Origin: Desulfosudis oleivorans
GTDB lineage: Bacteria > Desulfobacterota > Desulfobacteria > Desulfobacterales > SURF-7
Direction: 5' to 3'
DNA length: 64,000 nt
Assembly (NCBI GenBank): GCA_020723305.1
Contig: DYJC01000010.1
Location: 1-64,000, forward strand
Of the stretch, positions 54,283-62,432 are shown piece by piece; position 1 is the stretch's first letter, and the number at the start of each line of letters is the position of its first letter. The notes beneath the pieces are model-generated. The model worked only from the letters and a program-made list of their open reading frames with translations, was not told the DNA's origin and ran no database searches. The translations under genes and the position numbers were made by a program.

Positions 54283-55110
54283 GTGCCCTCATCAAATGGC
54301 AGATATTATGCAGGATGTGACATTGGATCCACTACAGGAAAAGCAGTGATTCTGGATGAAACCCGTATTGTGTCGTCTGCGATCATACCGGCTGAAATTG
54401 ACCCGGAACAGACCGCCCGCAAGGTGCTTTCCAAAGCCTGCGAAAAGATAAACGGTCTTAACGGAACCGATGACTTCTCTTATCTTGTGGGAACCGGGTA
54501 CGGCCGGAATGAGGTTCCCTTTGCCAACGATAATGTATCGGAAATCAGCTGCCATGCGCTCGGGGTTCATGCCTGTGATCCTTCCATCAAAACCATAGTT
54601 GATATCGGCGGGCAGGATGTGAAAGGAATTTCCATTAATGAAGACGGTTCGATCCTGGAATTTGCCATGAACGATAAATGCGCTGCCGGAACCGGCCGGT
54701 TTCTCGAAATGATGAGCAAAATATTCCGGATGGACCTCGAGGCTTTTTCCAATCTTTCCCTGGAGGCCAAACACACTATTCCGGTTACATCCCAATGCAG
54801 TGTTTTTGCGGAAACAGAGGTGATCAGCCTGCTTTCCAAAAGAAAACCGCCCTCTGAAATTGCTGCCGGAATCCAGGCATCGGTTGCCAAAAGAAGCTTT
54901 ACGCTGCTGAAACGGGTGGGGATCAGACCCAAGCTTACGGTTACCGGCGGATGTTCTAAAAACAAGGGTCTTCTGGTCGCCCTGCAAAAAAGGCTTCGAA
55001 TGGATATCACACCCCTGGCTGAGGATCCTCAACTTATGGGCGCTCTGGGAGCTGCCATTATGGCCAGGAGAAAAGCCGGATCTATCAGCCAATTAACAAT
55101 TAACCGTTGA
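54283..55110 (+). CDS. BadF/BadG/HgdC-type activator ATPase 3
   Basis: The GTG start follows AGGAGATAAACAG. The protein has GCDIGSTTGKAV, DIGGQDVKGI, NDKCAAGTGR, TSQCSVFAETE and VTGGCSKNKG, again with both cluster cysteines. It is the third activator in the operon and, from position, probably serves the second dehydratase pair. Confidence 0.92.
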   Translation: MPSSNGRYYAGCDIGSTTGKAVILDETRIVSSAIIPAEIDPEQTARKVLSKACEKINGLNGTDDFSYLVGTGYGRNEVPFANDNVSEISCHALGVHACDPSIKTIVDIGGQDVKGISINEDGSILEFAMNDKCAAGTGRFLEMMSKIFRMDLEAFSNLSLEAKHTIPVTSQCSVFAETEVISLLSKRKPPSEIAAGIQASVAKRSFTLLKRVGIRPKLTVTGGCSKNKGLLVALQKRLRMDITPLAEDPQLMGALGAAIMARRKAGSISQLTINR

Positions 55111-55177
55111 TTATTGATTATTAGATCTTGAAATTAAATGATTGATACGCAATATTCTGTGATCCGGTTTATACCCC

Positions 55178-55930
55178 ATGAAAATGTTATATGAAGAAAA
55201 CAGATCGGCTTCCAAACCGGCAGGCAGAACAGAAAACAAATTCTCTGAATTCAATGGTAAAATCAAAATGACCTTTCAGATTTCATCCAACTTGTCCGAA
55301 CAGATCGCCGAGCATATCACCGATAAGATTATCCGGATGGAAATCCGACCCGGAGAACGTATCATGGAGACAGCTATCGCTGATGAGCTTTCTGTGAGCC
55401 GCAGTCCGATCCGGGAAGCCCTACGTATCCTGGAAAAAAACCGTCTGGTCGAGTTGATTCCACGACGCGGTGCCCGTGTTACGGAGCTGTCCGAATCTTT
55501 CATTGCCCATTTATGCGATATCCTCGCAGTTCTTCTTGGCCTGACAGCCAGACAGTGCGTGGAAAACGGAAGTGATTCAGACCTCAAAACCATTGACAAT
55601 GCAGCCAAAACAAGCGAATTATGCGTCAACAGCTGTGATGTATACGGATACTATAAATCCATCTTTGATTTTGCTGTTGCATGCCTGAAAGCAACTGGGA
55701 ATCCATTGCTGGAACAGATGGTTGCCGATCTTATGCCCAATGTCCGCAGAATCCTGTATGCATCCTTTTCCTCCAAAAAAGAGGAATTGCAGAAAAATGT
55801 TGAAATCGTTCTTACCGGAAACCGGTTTGTCCAGGAACGAAATGGAACAATGGCTGAAAAAACCGTTTGTGACTATGTGCAGAAAGCCAAAGATTTTGCA
55901 TTGAAAAACAAAATTTTCTCAACCCCATGA
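55178..55930 (+). CDS. GntR-family regulator, FCD subclass
   Basis: An N-terminal winged helix (EQIAEHITDKIIRMEIRPGERIMETAIADELSVSRSPIREALRILEKNRLVELIPRRGARV, described here by its key RSPIREAL motif) is followed by a helical FCD ligand-binding domain. The N-terminus carries about 30 extra residues, and an internal ATG at 55268 could be the real start. It is inside the dehydratase operon and is the likely ligand-responsive repressor of the palindrome at 43162-43173. Confidence 0.88.
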   Translation: MKMLYEENRSASKPAGRTENKFSEFNGKIKMTFQISSNLSEQIAEHITDKIIRMEIRPGERIMETAIADELSVSRSPIREALRILEKNRLVELIPRRGARVTELSESFIAHLCDILAVLLGLTARQCVENGSDSDLKTIDNAAKTSELCVNSCDVYGYYKSIFDFAVACLKATGNPLLEQMVADLMPNVRRILYASFSSKKEELQKNVEIVLTGNRFVQERNGTMAEKTVCDYVQKAKDFALKNKIFSTP

Positions 55931-56358
55931 AACCACATTTTTTAACCATTCAAAAGCATCTTCCGGAAAAGTCCCTTTGTCTGGTCTGTATTGCCGGATT
56001 ACTTTTTCTGTCTTGCTCCCTTCGGCCAGTCCCGGATTCAAAGGCGTTGGGAGTCAAATGGATCGGAAAAAATATCAACATATTAATTGAAAAAATGGGC
56101 ACGCCCGACCATGTAACGCTCCATCCGAATGGTGAAAAACAGTATATATACCGGTTTTCACCAAAGCCTGTTTATGATGATATTTTCCGGGGAGAATTTC
56201 TGAATGACATGTCCACCATCCGGATTCAGGAGGATCTTGCAAGGGAAGAACAATCCAAATGTTTGCTGGAAGTGTTTGTAAAAAACAATCTCATTGTCAG
56301 CATCAATGCTTCCGGAAACGGATGCCGGGATATCCGGGAAAAACTGGGAGAAGAGTAG
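55927..56358 (+). CDS. Small lipoprotein
   Basis: A 143-residue protein with a signal peptide ending in lipobox LFLSC. A short region VKWIGKNINILIEKMGTPDHV resembles SmpA/OmlA-type domains (helices followed by G-x-P). It overlaps the regulator's stop by four bases and precedes the binding-protein gene by 15 bases. Its role in the operon is unknown. Confidence 0.7.
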   Translation: MKPHFLTIQKHLPEKSLCLVCIAGLLFLSCSLRPVPDSKALGVKWIGKNINILIEKMGTPDHVTLHPNGEKQYIYRFSPKPVYDDIFRGEFLNDMSTIRIQEDLAREEQSKCLLEVFVKNNLIVSINASGNGCRDIREKLGEE

Positions 56359-56373
56359 GGAGGGGGTCACATC

Positions 56374-57417
56374 ATGCTACGTGTTGTTCCTGCCATTATG
56401 ATCATGCTTTTCGGGATCTGTTTTTGTCCCCGGGCCTTTGCCGAACCGGAAAATGCAAAAATTATTCTGAAAATTGCAACCCTCGCCCCCAAGGTTTCGG
56501 TCAATTCCATGGACCAGTTTCAAAAACTGGTGAAAGAACAGACCGGTAATGAGGTTGCTTTCAAGGTGTATTATGGCGGAATTCAGGGAGATGAAGACGA
56601 TATGCTGCGCAAAATCCGTTTTCATCAACTGGATGGTGCGGCTTTCAGCGGTCATGGGCTGGGTAAAATCGTACCCCAGGTCCGGATTACGGAACTCCCC
56701 TATCTGTTCTGGAATTATGGAGAAGTTACCCATGTTCGGAAAAAACTGGAAAACACCATGAACCGCCTGTTTGAAGAAAACGGGTTCATGGTCATGGGCT
56801 GGGGAGAAGCAGGGTTTGTTTATTCCTTTTCCAATGTTCCGATCACCTCGGTGGAAATCGCCCGGAAGCAGAAATGGTGGCTATGGGATGATGATCCGGT
56901 TGCACAGGCATTTTACAATTCTCTTGGCATCTCTCCAATCTCCCTGTCCCTTACCGATGTCCTGACCTCCTTGAATACCAGACTGATCAATACGGCCGGA
57001 ATCACTCCTTATGGCGCAGTGGCTTTGCGATGGTACACCCGCTTCAAATACATGAGTGAATACCCGGTGATGAATTCTATCGCGGCCATGGTGGTTGCCC
57101 GGAAATCCTGGGAAAAAATATCCCCTGGCGGTCGGAAGATCATTGTTCAAATCATTAAAGAACATTTTCAGGACGCGGGCCTTGCCCATCGAAAGGCCAA
57201 TGAACAAAGCATCCAGGCGCTCAAAAGTGCCGGAATATCCGTTGTCCGGGTAGACCTGAAAAGCAAAGAAGCCCGGTTTGTTCTGGATGCATCCCAAAAA
57301 ACCAGAGAAGCCCTTGTGGGAAAATTATACTCCCGGGAACTCCTGGACCAGACCCTTTCCTATCTTGAGGAATACCGGACCCAACATCCGGAGAGCGCAA
57401 TCATGAAGATTGAATAA
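56374..57417 (+). CDS. TRAP transporter substrate-binding protein (DctP family)
   Basis: The signal peptide (CFCPRAFA-E) is followed by a DctP-type domain: KIATLAPK, then KVYYGGIQGDEDDMLRKIR, LDGAAFSGHGLGKIVPQ and MVVARKSWEKISP, in the normal order. These proteins bind organic acids in the periplasm. No DctQ/DctM permease genes are in the window, so uptake partners must be elsewhere. Its presence at the operon end suggests that the pathway's substrate is an imported carboxylate. Confidence 0.88.
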   Translation: MLRVVPAIMIMLFGICFCPRAFAEPENAKIILKIATLAPKVSVNSMDQFQKLVKEQTGNEVAFKVYYGGIQGDEDDMLRKIRFHQLDGAAFSGHGLGKIVPQVRITELPYLFWNYGEVTHVRKKLENTMNRLFEENGFMVMGWGEAGFVYSFSNVPITSVEIARKQKWWLWDDDPVAQAFYNSLGISPISLSLTDVLTSLNTRLINTAGITPYGAVALRWYTRFKYMSEYPVMNSIAAMVVARKSWEKISPGGRKIIVQIIKEHFQDAGLAHRKANEQSIQALKSAGISVVRVDLKSKEARFVLDASQKTREALVGKLYSRELLDQTLSYLEEYRTQHPESAIMKIE

Positions 57418-57760
57418 TCCGTCCAGTGTTGGGGGTTCATGTTCATTCAACCCCGTCTGCAAAGATAACCCAGGCAATTGCTTTCACTCCTGCAATTCAA
57501 TCTCTATCCGCCTTATTACATTCAGGCCATACTCAAATTTAAAATTGGCATAAACTATGAAGTCCATTTCATCCTTCTGACAGATCCCCTGGCGGCAAAT
57601 TTTAAACTAACCGACGGTTATCAAAAAGCAATTCCAATTTCTATATGGAATGGCACAAGCCTTGCCAATAGAGTTTGAAATAGAAACATCGTTCAATGGG
57701 TTGAACCATGATTTACAACAGATAAAAACAATGGAAACCATCACCAACCGGAGAGAAACT
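57418..57760. other. Intergenic region with REP-like palindrome
   Basis: About 340 bases between the binding-protein gene and the small hypothetical gene. It includes the REP-like unit TGTTGGGGGTTC and ATTCAACCCC at about 57426-57452, which may end transcription. The rest shows nothing recognisable. Confidence 0.45.
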
Positions 57761-58060
57761 ATGAACAACAAAAAAATGAATGCCCCCTCTAAATCAACAT
57801 TTGCAATATCGGATCTTTTACTCAAATCAACCATCAGCATGCCGGTTTTCATGACCAGCATTTTATTTTACACAGGAAATCTAATCATCAACAAATCCCT
57901 TGCATTTTTATCCGGAGAAAACAGAAACCATTTATGCGATGAGCGGCTATCTGAAATCCACTCCAGTGAAAGAACAAAACAGGTCCCCGTAGCATTGACT
58001 GATCTGAAAATAACCACGGGGAGACGCCCGTATGGACCAAAGATTTATATCCGCAAATAG
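57761..58060 (+). CDS. Small hypothetical protein
   Basis: The ATG at 57761 follows GGAGAGAAACT. The 99-residue product has one hydrophobic stretch (STISMPVFMTSILFYTGNLII) and a basic C-terminus. A longer frame opens at 57650 without a good ribosome-binding sequence. No family recognised. Confidence 0.45.
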   Translation: MNNKKMNAPSKSTFAISDLLLKSTISMPVFMTSILFYTGNLIINKSLAFLSGENRNHLCDERLSEIHSSERTKQVPVALTDLKITTGRRPYGPKIYIRK

Positions 58061-58085
58061 GTATGGGCAGGGGGTTTTGACCAGT

Positions 58086-58122
58086 CCGGTTGGGTTGAAT
58101 GAAAAACATTCAGCCCAACCGG
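58086..58122. repeat. Long REP-like hairpin
   Basis: CCGGTTGGGTTGAATG and CATTCAGCCCAACCGG make a 16-base stem (one G-T pair) around AAAAA. The arms are of the REP family seen at 8.5 kb. It lies between convergent genes and lacks a T run, so its role in termination is uncertain. Confidence 0.6.
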
Positions 58123-58167
58123 AAAAAACATCAAAACCTTAAACCTGTCTATCAATCACGAATTTTT

Positions 58168-58569
58168 TTACTTCCGCTCTTTCAATAAATCCCGGATTTC
58201 CGCAAGCAATACTTCCTGCGCCGGGGGCGCTTGTGCCTCAACTGCTTTTTCCTCTTTTCGTTTGAGTGAATTAATTCCTTTGATCGCTATGAAAATTACA
58301 AAGGCGATAATCGTAAAATCGATAACCGTCTGAATAAACTTTCCATAACTGATTACCACGGCCGGACTATTGCCCGCAGCTTCTTTTACTGTAATAGCCA
58401 GATTGGAAAAATCAATCCCGCCGATCAGCACACCTATGGGAGGCATCACCACATCGCCCACCAGGGAAGAAACGATTTTGCCGAATGCCGCTCCGATAAT
58501 GATACCAACCGCCATATCAATGACATTTCCCTTTATGGCAAACTCCTTGAACTCTTTCAGTATGCTCAT
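58168..58569 (-). CDS. mscL: Large-conductance mechanosensitive channel MscL
   Basis: The 133-residue protein starts [22 protein letters not shown] and has TM1 ([24 protein letters not shown]) and TM2 ([16 protein letters not shown]), the full MscL pattern. The C-terminal helix [12 protein letters not shown] is present. AAGGAG precedes the ATG. MscL opens under membrane tension to release solutes upon osmotic downshift. Confidence 0.96.
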   Translation of the reverse strand: MSILKEFKEFAIKGNVIDMAVGIIIGAAFGKIVSSLVGDVVMPPIGVLIGGIDFSNLAITVKEAAGNSPAVVISYGKFIQTVIDFTIIAFVIFIAIKGINSLKRKEEKAVEAQAPPAQEVLLAEIRDLLKERK

Positions 58570-58616
58570 GATCTGTTTCTCCTTTTTAAATTATTGGGTA
58601 CCCGTTGTTTGAATAT

Positions 58617-58768
58617 TTTATACGCGGGTGTAATTAAAACTGTTGGATATATGCTGGATGCCGGATCAAGTCCGGCATGACGATGGTAGCGCTGTCCGTC
58701 ATTCCGGCGAAAGCCGGAATCCATATTGAAGTCAAAGTCCATCACTTTTAATTGCACCCTTTATACGC
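58617..58768. mobile_element. 134-bp MITE-like element with 9-bp target duplication
   Basis: The element 58626-58759 begins GGGTGTAATTAAAA and ends TTTTAATTGCACCC, a 14-base inverted terminal repeat with one mismatch. The direct repeat TTTATACGC borders it (58617-58625 and 58760-58768). Internally it carries two hairpins: TGCCGGA/TCCGGCA (58660-58676) and ATTCCGGC/GCCGGAAT (58701-58720). The inserted repeat lies upstream of mscL. Confidence 0.85.
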
Positions 58769-58803
58769 AGTGGTCTTGACAAAGACTTTTTTTACAAAAC
58801 TTT

Positions 58804-59292
58804 TCAAATGAGCCAGGAGCAGACCCTTTTATTCCTTTTCAATAAATGAGGCAGCCATCTGGGAACCTTGCTCCTGTAAGATTGCCACTCTTCACCAAAA
58901 TTTTCATGCAGCCATGGCTCTTCATATAACCGGATACTGATGTTAAATGCCGGAAAAAGAATGCCGGTATACAGCCATAATGCGACAGATTGAAACAGGA
59001 TGCCCCAGCCCAGAACCAATATGAGAACACCCGCATACATGGGATTCCGGATATATCGGTACAGGCCGACCATCACTATTTTCCGGGGAGGGTCCCACGG
59101 GGCCAGCGTGCCTTTCCCGGAAACATAAAAATCACGCACGCACCACAGCAATAACACCACTCCCAGCAGAACCACCGGCACGCCTGCCCACTGAATATCA
59201 TGGCTCCCGGTGAAACAGGCAAATGATATTGGAATCAAAAATCCAAAGACTCCCGGAAGTATCAGGAATGAAATGATTGCCCTGACCAGCAT
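58804..59292 (-). CDS. Isoprenylcysteine carboxyl methyltransferase-like membrane protein
   Basis: The 162-residue protein has about four membrane segments and a C-terminal signature: VMVGLYRYIRNPMYAG, then RLYEEPWLHENFGEEWQSYRSKVPRWLP, matching the ICMT/PEMT methyltransferase group that methylates membrane lipids or prenylated compounds using SAM. The substrate is unknown. Confidence 0.82.
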   Translation of the reverse strand: MLVRAIISFLILPGVFGFLIPISFACFTGSHDIQWAGVPVVLLGVVLLLWCVRDFYVSGKGTLAPWDPPRKIVMVGLYRYIRNPMYAGVLILVLGWGILFQSVALWLYTGILFPAFNISIRLYEEPWLHENFGEEWQSYRSKVPRWLPHLLKRNKRVCSWLI

Positions 59293-59351
59293 GGTTCAGC
59301 AATGCCTCTGCAAATATGATTCTTCACACGAGCATGAGCCCGATTCAATTA

Positions 59352-59552
59352 TTACCCGCGCTTTCTTCTCTCGGTAACGGTCTCGCCGCCGATACCCCAA
59401 TTGTCCGTATCCACTTCATCAATGACAACGACCGTGGTCTGGGGATTTTTGCCAAGCACCTTTTGAAGCAGTTCCGTAACGCCTTTGATCACTTCCGCTT
59501 TCTTTTCCGGTGTTGTGCCGTCTCTGGTTATTTTAATATTTACGTAAGGCAT
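59352..59552 (-). CDS. 4-oxalocrotonate tautomerase-family protein
   Basis: A 66-residue protein beginning MPYVNIKITRDG, with catalytic Pro directly after the initiator Met. TVVVIDEVDTDNWGIGG carries the other typical residues. Such small hexamers isomerise enol/keto acids in aromatic breakdown. GAGGAATATCC precedes the start. Confidence 0.9.
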   Translation of the reverse strand: MPYVNIKITRDGTTPEKKAEVIKGVTELLQKVLGKNPQTTVVVIDEVDTDNWGIGGETVTERRKRG

Positions 59553-59615
59553 GGATATTCCTCTTCAGTTTTTGTCACAATACTATGTCATGATTTGTCG
59601 CAATACTATTCAGCT

Positions 59616-59737
59616 GAGCCAATTTCAAGAGTCTCTTATTGTAGTTCCGGCGAAAACGAAAATCCAGTATTTTCGTCTCTTTTCTGAGCACTGACTTTCG
59701 CCGGTGTAACGCTTTAAAATAGTTTTGAAATTGGCTC
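59616..59737 (+). mobile_element. 122-bp MITE-like element, copy 2 (overlaps Fic gene end)
   Basis: Same length and order as 9045-9166: GAGCCAATTTCAAGAG at one end, TTTTGAAATTGGCTC at the other, and CCGGCGAAA/TTTCGCCGG inside. The right terminal repeat supplies the last seven codons (EPISKLF) and the stop codon of the Fic gene. No clear target duplication is visible at this copy. Confidence 0.75.
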
Positions 59738-60775
59738 GGTTATTTCATAATTGGATTGTCTGGCCGATCCTTTCAGGCGAACCAGATTAAGTTCAATTAA
59801 TTGATTTAAATCACGTTGTAATGTACGCCGAGTCACCTCTGAGCATATTTTTTCAAATTCAGTAATATGGACTGCCTTTTTCTTCATCAGCAAGTCCAAT
59901 GCTTTTGCTTGTCTTTCATTCATGCTGTGTTTCTGAACCAAAACATCCCGGCGGATAACCTGTTCCCCACGTTCTTTGACTTCAACCATTTGGGTTTGAA
60001 GACCAGTAGTGAAGTAGTCAAGCCATCCGGTCATATCCATATCATTTTTTCGAACGCTTTGAATCGATCTGTAGAAGGCTGTTCGGTCACGATCGTAATA
60101 TTCACTGATTGTAAACAGACGTTTGAAATCATATCCGGATTTGTAAAGACAGAGCGTTGACAGGAGCCTTGAAGTTCGCCCGTTACCATCCAAAAACGGA
60201 TGAATATGAACAAGCTGAAACTGTGCAATTCCACTGATCAGAACCGGGTGAATGTCCAGCAGGTCTGAATTAAGCCATTTCACCATCTGTGATATCATAA
60301 TGGGGATTTCAACAGCAGATGGCGGCGTGTAAATAACCTCTCCAGTTACAGAATTGACCACATAGTTTTGAATACGCCTGTATTCTCCTGGTGCGGCTTT
60401 TCCACCGCGCACTCCTTGCACCAGCTTACGGTGAATCTCACGGATCATTCCTTCAGTAATGGGGTCTCCGCTGTCCAGACATTCGGCAACAAATTCAAAT
60501 GCGGAGCGGTAATTCAACAGTTCCCGGGTATCTTCCGGGTCGGCTTCCGGTACTGCCTCGCCCCTCCATAAACGTTCGGCCTGATCCAGCGTCAGCTTTG
60601 TACCCTCGATATGGGTGGTATGATGTGCCTCTTTGATAAGGGCCTGGTTTCCCATATCCCGCAACCAGTCATCGGACAGCCTCGCCGCTTCCAGAAATCC
60701 CCGAGCCCGTTCAATCTGAGTAATAGCTGCTGTCATACGGTTGGTTATGGTGAATTTGGGATTAAATGCTGTCAT
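59714..60775 (-). CDS. Fic-domain protein with self-inhibitory motif and winged-helix tail
   Basis: The Fic motif [12 protein letters not shown] is intact (about residues 192-203), so AMP transfer to a target protein is possible. TTHIEG (near residue 54) fits the inhibitory S/T-xxx-E-G/N motif located N-terminal to the core, i.e. class II. The C-terminal region from about residue 285 ([23 protein letters not shown]) looks like a winged helix. The last seven residues come from the MITE at 59616-59737. A small upstream frame overlaps its start, but does not look like a separate antitoxin. Confidence 0.88.
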   Translation of the reverse strand: MTAFNPKFTITNRMTAAITQIERARGFLEAARLSDDWLRDMGNQALIKEAHHTTHIEGTKLTLDQAERLWRGEAVPEADPEDTRELLNYRSAFEFVAECLDSGDPITEGMIREIHRKLVQGVRGGKAAPGEYRRIQNYVVNSVTGEVIYTPPSAVEIPIMISQMVKWLNSDLLDIHPVLISGIAQFQLVHIHPFLDGNGRTSRLLSTLCLYKSGYDFKRLFTISEYYDRDRTAFYRSIQSVRKNDMDMTGWLDYFTTGLQTQMVEVKERGEQVIRRDVLVQKHSMNERQAKALDLLMKKKAVHITEFEKICSEVTRRTLQRDLNQLIELNLVRLKGSARQSNYEITEPISKLF

Positions 60776-60956
60776 GAATTCTCTTCCATAAATTATTTAG
60801 CATAGGGTTGGAGCGAACGAATATATTGAACCCTTTGATGAGATTTACAATAGGCTTATCAATCATGTCATCAGCAAGTTTACATAAAGCCTCCTGCTTT
60901 TGCTTCTGAAAATGCGGATTTTCCAATGGCTTCTTTAATTCAGAAAAAGTTTCCAA
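60762..60956 (-). CDS. Possible small upstream protein
   Basis: A TTG-started frame of 64 residues, overlapping the Fic start by 14 bases. It is mostly helical ([17 protein letters not shown]). AAGGATAGC precedes it. It may be a fragment of a larger lost gene, or a real small protein. Confidence 0.3.
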   Translation of the reverse strand: METFSELKKPLENPHFQKQKQEALCKLADDMIDKPIVNLIKGFNIFVRSNPMLNNLWKRIHDSI

Positions 60957-61024
60957 TTTTGCTATCCTTATCCATTGACATGGGATTTTCTTCGGCTAAC
61001 TGAAAACTACTCCATTGATTCAGG

Positions 61025-61363
61025 CTAACCGCCAATGATTTCATTCAGCCCCTCAATTATGAGGGATAACTCTTCATCAGATGCTTTTCCCATTTTACTA
61101 CCGATTCGTTTTGCAGATAGCGTGCGAATCTGACCTATCTTCACCCATGATTGTTTTGGGAGTTTGGATTCTGAAAGTTCCAAGGTAAGCGGGAACCCGG
61201 CCCGTTGGGGCTGGCTTGTAATTGCAACGGCGATTACTGTACCGGAACGATCGTTGAATACGTTCTGGCTTAAAATGAGAACAGGGCGTAAACCGCCCTG
61301 TTCACCGCCAACAACTGGATTTAAATCCGCCCAATGGATATTTCCTCTTACTATTCCGGCCAT
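61025..61363 (-). CDS. MazF/PemK-family endoribonuclease toxin
   Basis: The 112-residue protein begins [28 protein letters not shown], the MazF signature with the GEQxGxRPVL box, and continues with [13 protein letters not shown] and [14 protein letters not shown]. It cleaves mRNA when not bound by antitoxin. The start overlaps the antitoxin gene end by 13 bases, and GGAGATGGAAAC precedes it. Confidence 0.92.
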   Translation of the reverse strand: MAGIVRGNIHWADLNPVVGGEQGGLRPVLILSQNVFNDRSGTVIAVAITSQPQRAGFPLTLELSESKLPKQSWVKIGQIRTLSAKRIGSKMGKASDEELSLIIEGLNEIIGG

Positions 61364-61590
61364 GTTTCCATCTCCGCTGAAAAGCCCTCTTCTGCCAAAG
61401 ACTGTTCGAAATCAGGATCAAGTTTTGCACACTCCTGTGCCAGGCGGCTTCTTTCAAGGCGACTCAATTTCTCGGCCACTGCCGCCTGTATGGCTTTGCT
61501 TCGATTCGGAAAATAGTTTGATTTTACCAGAATATCTATTTGTTTAAGCAGCTTGTCCTCTATTGTAATTGCAATTTTTGATGCGGCCAT
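61351..61590 (-). CDS. MazE-like ribbon-helix-helix antitoxin
   Basis: The start ATG at 61590 has GGAGGT at proper spacing, although another ATG lies two codons upstream. The N-terminal [18 protein letters not shown] and [12 protein letters not shown] form a ribbon-helix-helix DNA-binding domain, followed by an acidic tail for binding the toxin. Autoregulation of the pair is usual. Confidence 0.85.
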   Translation of the reverse strand: MAASKIAITIEDKLLKQIDILVKSNYFPNRSKAIQAAVAEKLSRLERSRLAQECAKLDPDFEQSLAEEGFSAEMETWPE

Positions 61591-61626
61591 ATTCATCACC
61601 TCCGGTATGATATTATTTCATACCAT

Positions 61627-61740
61627 TTAGTATTTCAAGTATATTTTGAGGTAACAATGAAGAAGACACGTAACAGGAATCCATTCACCTTTCTCAAAGC
61701 TGTCGAGAATCTCTTTTTCTTCTTTTACCAATTTAATCTT
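61627..61740 (-). pseudogene. Antitoxin-like fragment
   Basis: A short frame beginning MKIKLVKEEKEILDSFEKGEW resembles the N-terminus of CopG-type antitoxins of other toxin-antitoxin pairs, but ends after 37 residues with an unrelated tail. It may be a truncated remnant. Confidence is low. Confidence 0.35.
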
Positions 61741-61859
61741 CATATTTTTTCTCCAAGATATCGTTCTGCTGTCTTCCTGCTTGAGATTATGATCTTCAGA
61801 AATACCTATTTGTGTAGCGGAGCGGAACACCAGTCACGTGGAGAAAATGGTTATATCTT

Positions 61860-62333
61860 TTATTCGTTTTCACTTGTTTGATAAATAATTTTTTTGGGAA
61901 AATCATAAAAAACAACTTGGCTAAGATAAAATGGAGTTCCAATTATCGCTTCCCCAAAAAATGAAGTGCAATGCCCTAATAAAGCACCTCCTAAAATGCT
62001 TCCCAAAAAAGGAGCCAAATAAATTCCTTCCGGATTTTTAACAACAAAATATGGCATAAATAAAATTCCTATTGTGCCACCAATTAGACCGCCAGAAAGC
62101 ATACCAGGTATAGCACCAATAAGTCTACCACCTGCGGCTGGAAACCAAGTAAATTTTGTTATACCAGTTTTGTTGCCTTTAAATCTTTCACTTCTGTTTT
62201 CATATTCCTTATAAATATGATTTTCTTTTAAGAAATCATCTATCCCACCGAAAGGAGTATGGGCATATGCATTTTTCAATGAACTGATCAGGAAGAATAT
62301 TATCACCGAAATAATTAAGGTGGCTGTTTTCAT
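61860..62333 (-). CDS. Exported protein with glycine-zipper segments, second cassette of array 2
   Basis: A 157-residue protein with a signal peptide (SSLKNAYA-H) and two glycine-rich hydrophobic segments (GGLIGGTIGILFMP and APFLGSILGGALLGH), resembling glycine-zipper membrane insertion segments. It lies just beyond the attC-like site at 62355-62421 and is read in cassette orientation. Base composition is AT-rich, unlike the neighbouring SEFIR gene. Function unknown. Confidence 0.6.
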   Translation of the reverse strand: MKTATLIISVIIFFLISSLKNAYAHTPFGGIDDFLKENHIYKEYENRSERFKGNKTGITKFTWFPAAGGRLIGAIPGMLSGGLIGGTIGILFMPYFVVKNPEGIYLAPFLGSILGGALLGHCTSFFGEAIIGTPFYLSQVVFYDFPKKIIYQTSENE

Positions 62334-62354
62334 TCTACCGTTCCATTTTATTAG

Positions 62355-62421
62355 ATATAACGACCAAGCTCAGCCGAGGAGGCGCGGCAGCGCCGACGTA
62401 GGCTGGAGCGCATGGTTAGGC
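62355..62421 (-). repeat. attC-like site after the SEFIR cassette
   Basis: On the minus strand it runs from GCCTAAC, twelve bases after the SEFIR stop, to GTTATAT. Inner arms GCTCCAGCC and GGCTGAGC pair, with a further GGCGC/GCGCC stem. Length 67 bases. This is the most typical attC-like site of the window. Confidence 0.78.
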
Positions 62422-62432
62422 GTCGCCCGCAT

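Noticed and set aside
54292-55092. Minus-strand frame of 266 codons
   Set aside because: It is a shadow of the third activator ATPase, which has all catalytic motifs.
55110-55177. Second regulator operator before the GntR gene
   Set aside because: No TTGT-N2-ACAA palindrome is present; only AT-rich repeats.
58086-58122. Intrinsic terminator for mscL
   Set aside because: The stem is strong but no T run follows on either strand; it fits the REP family better.
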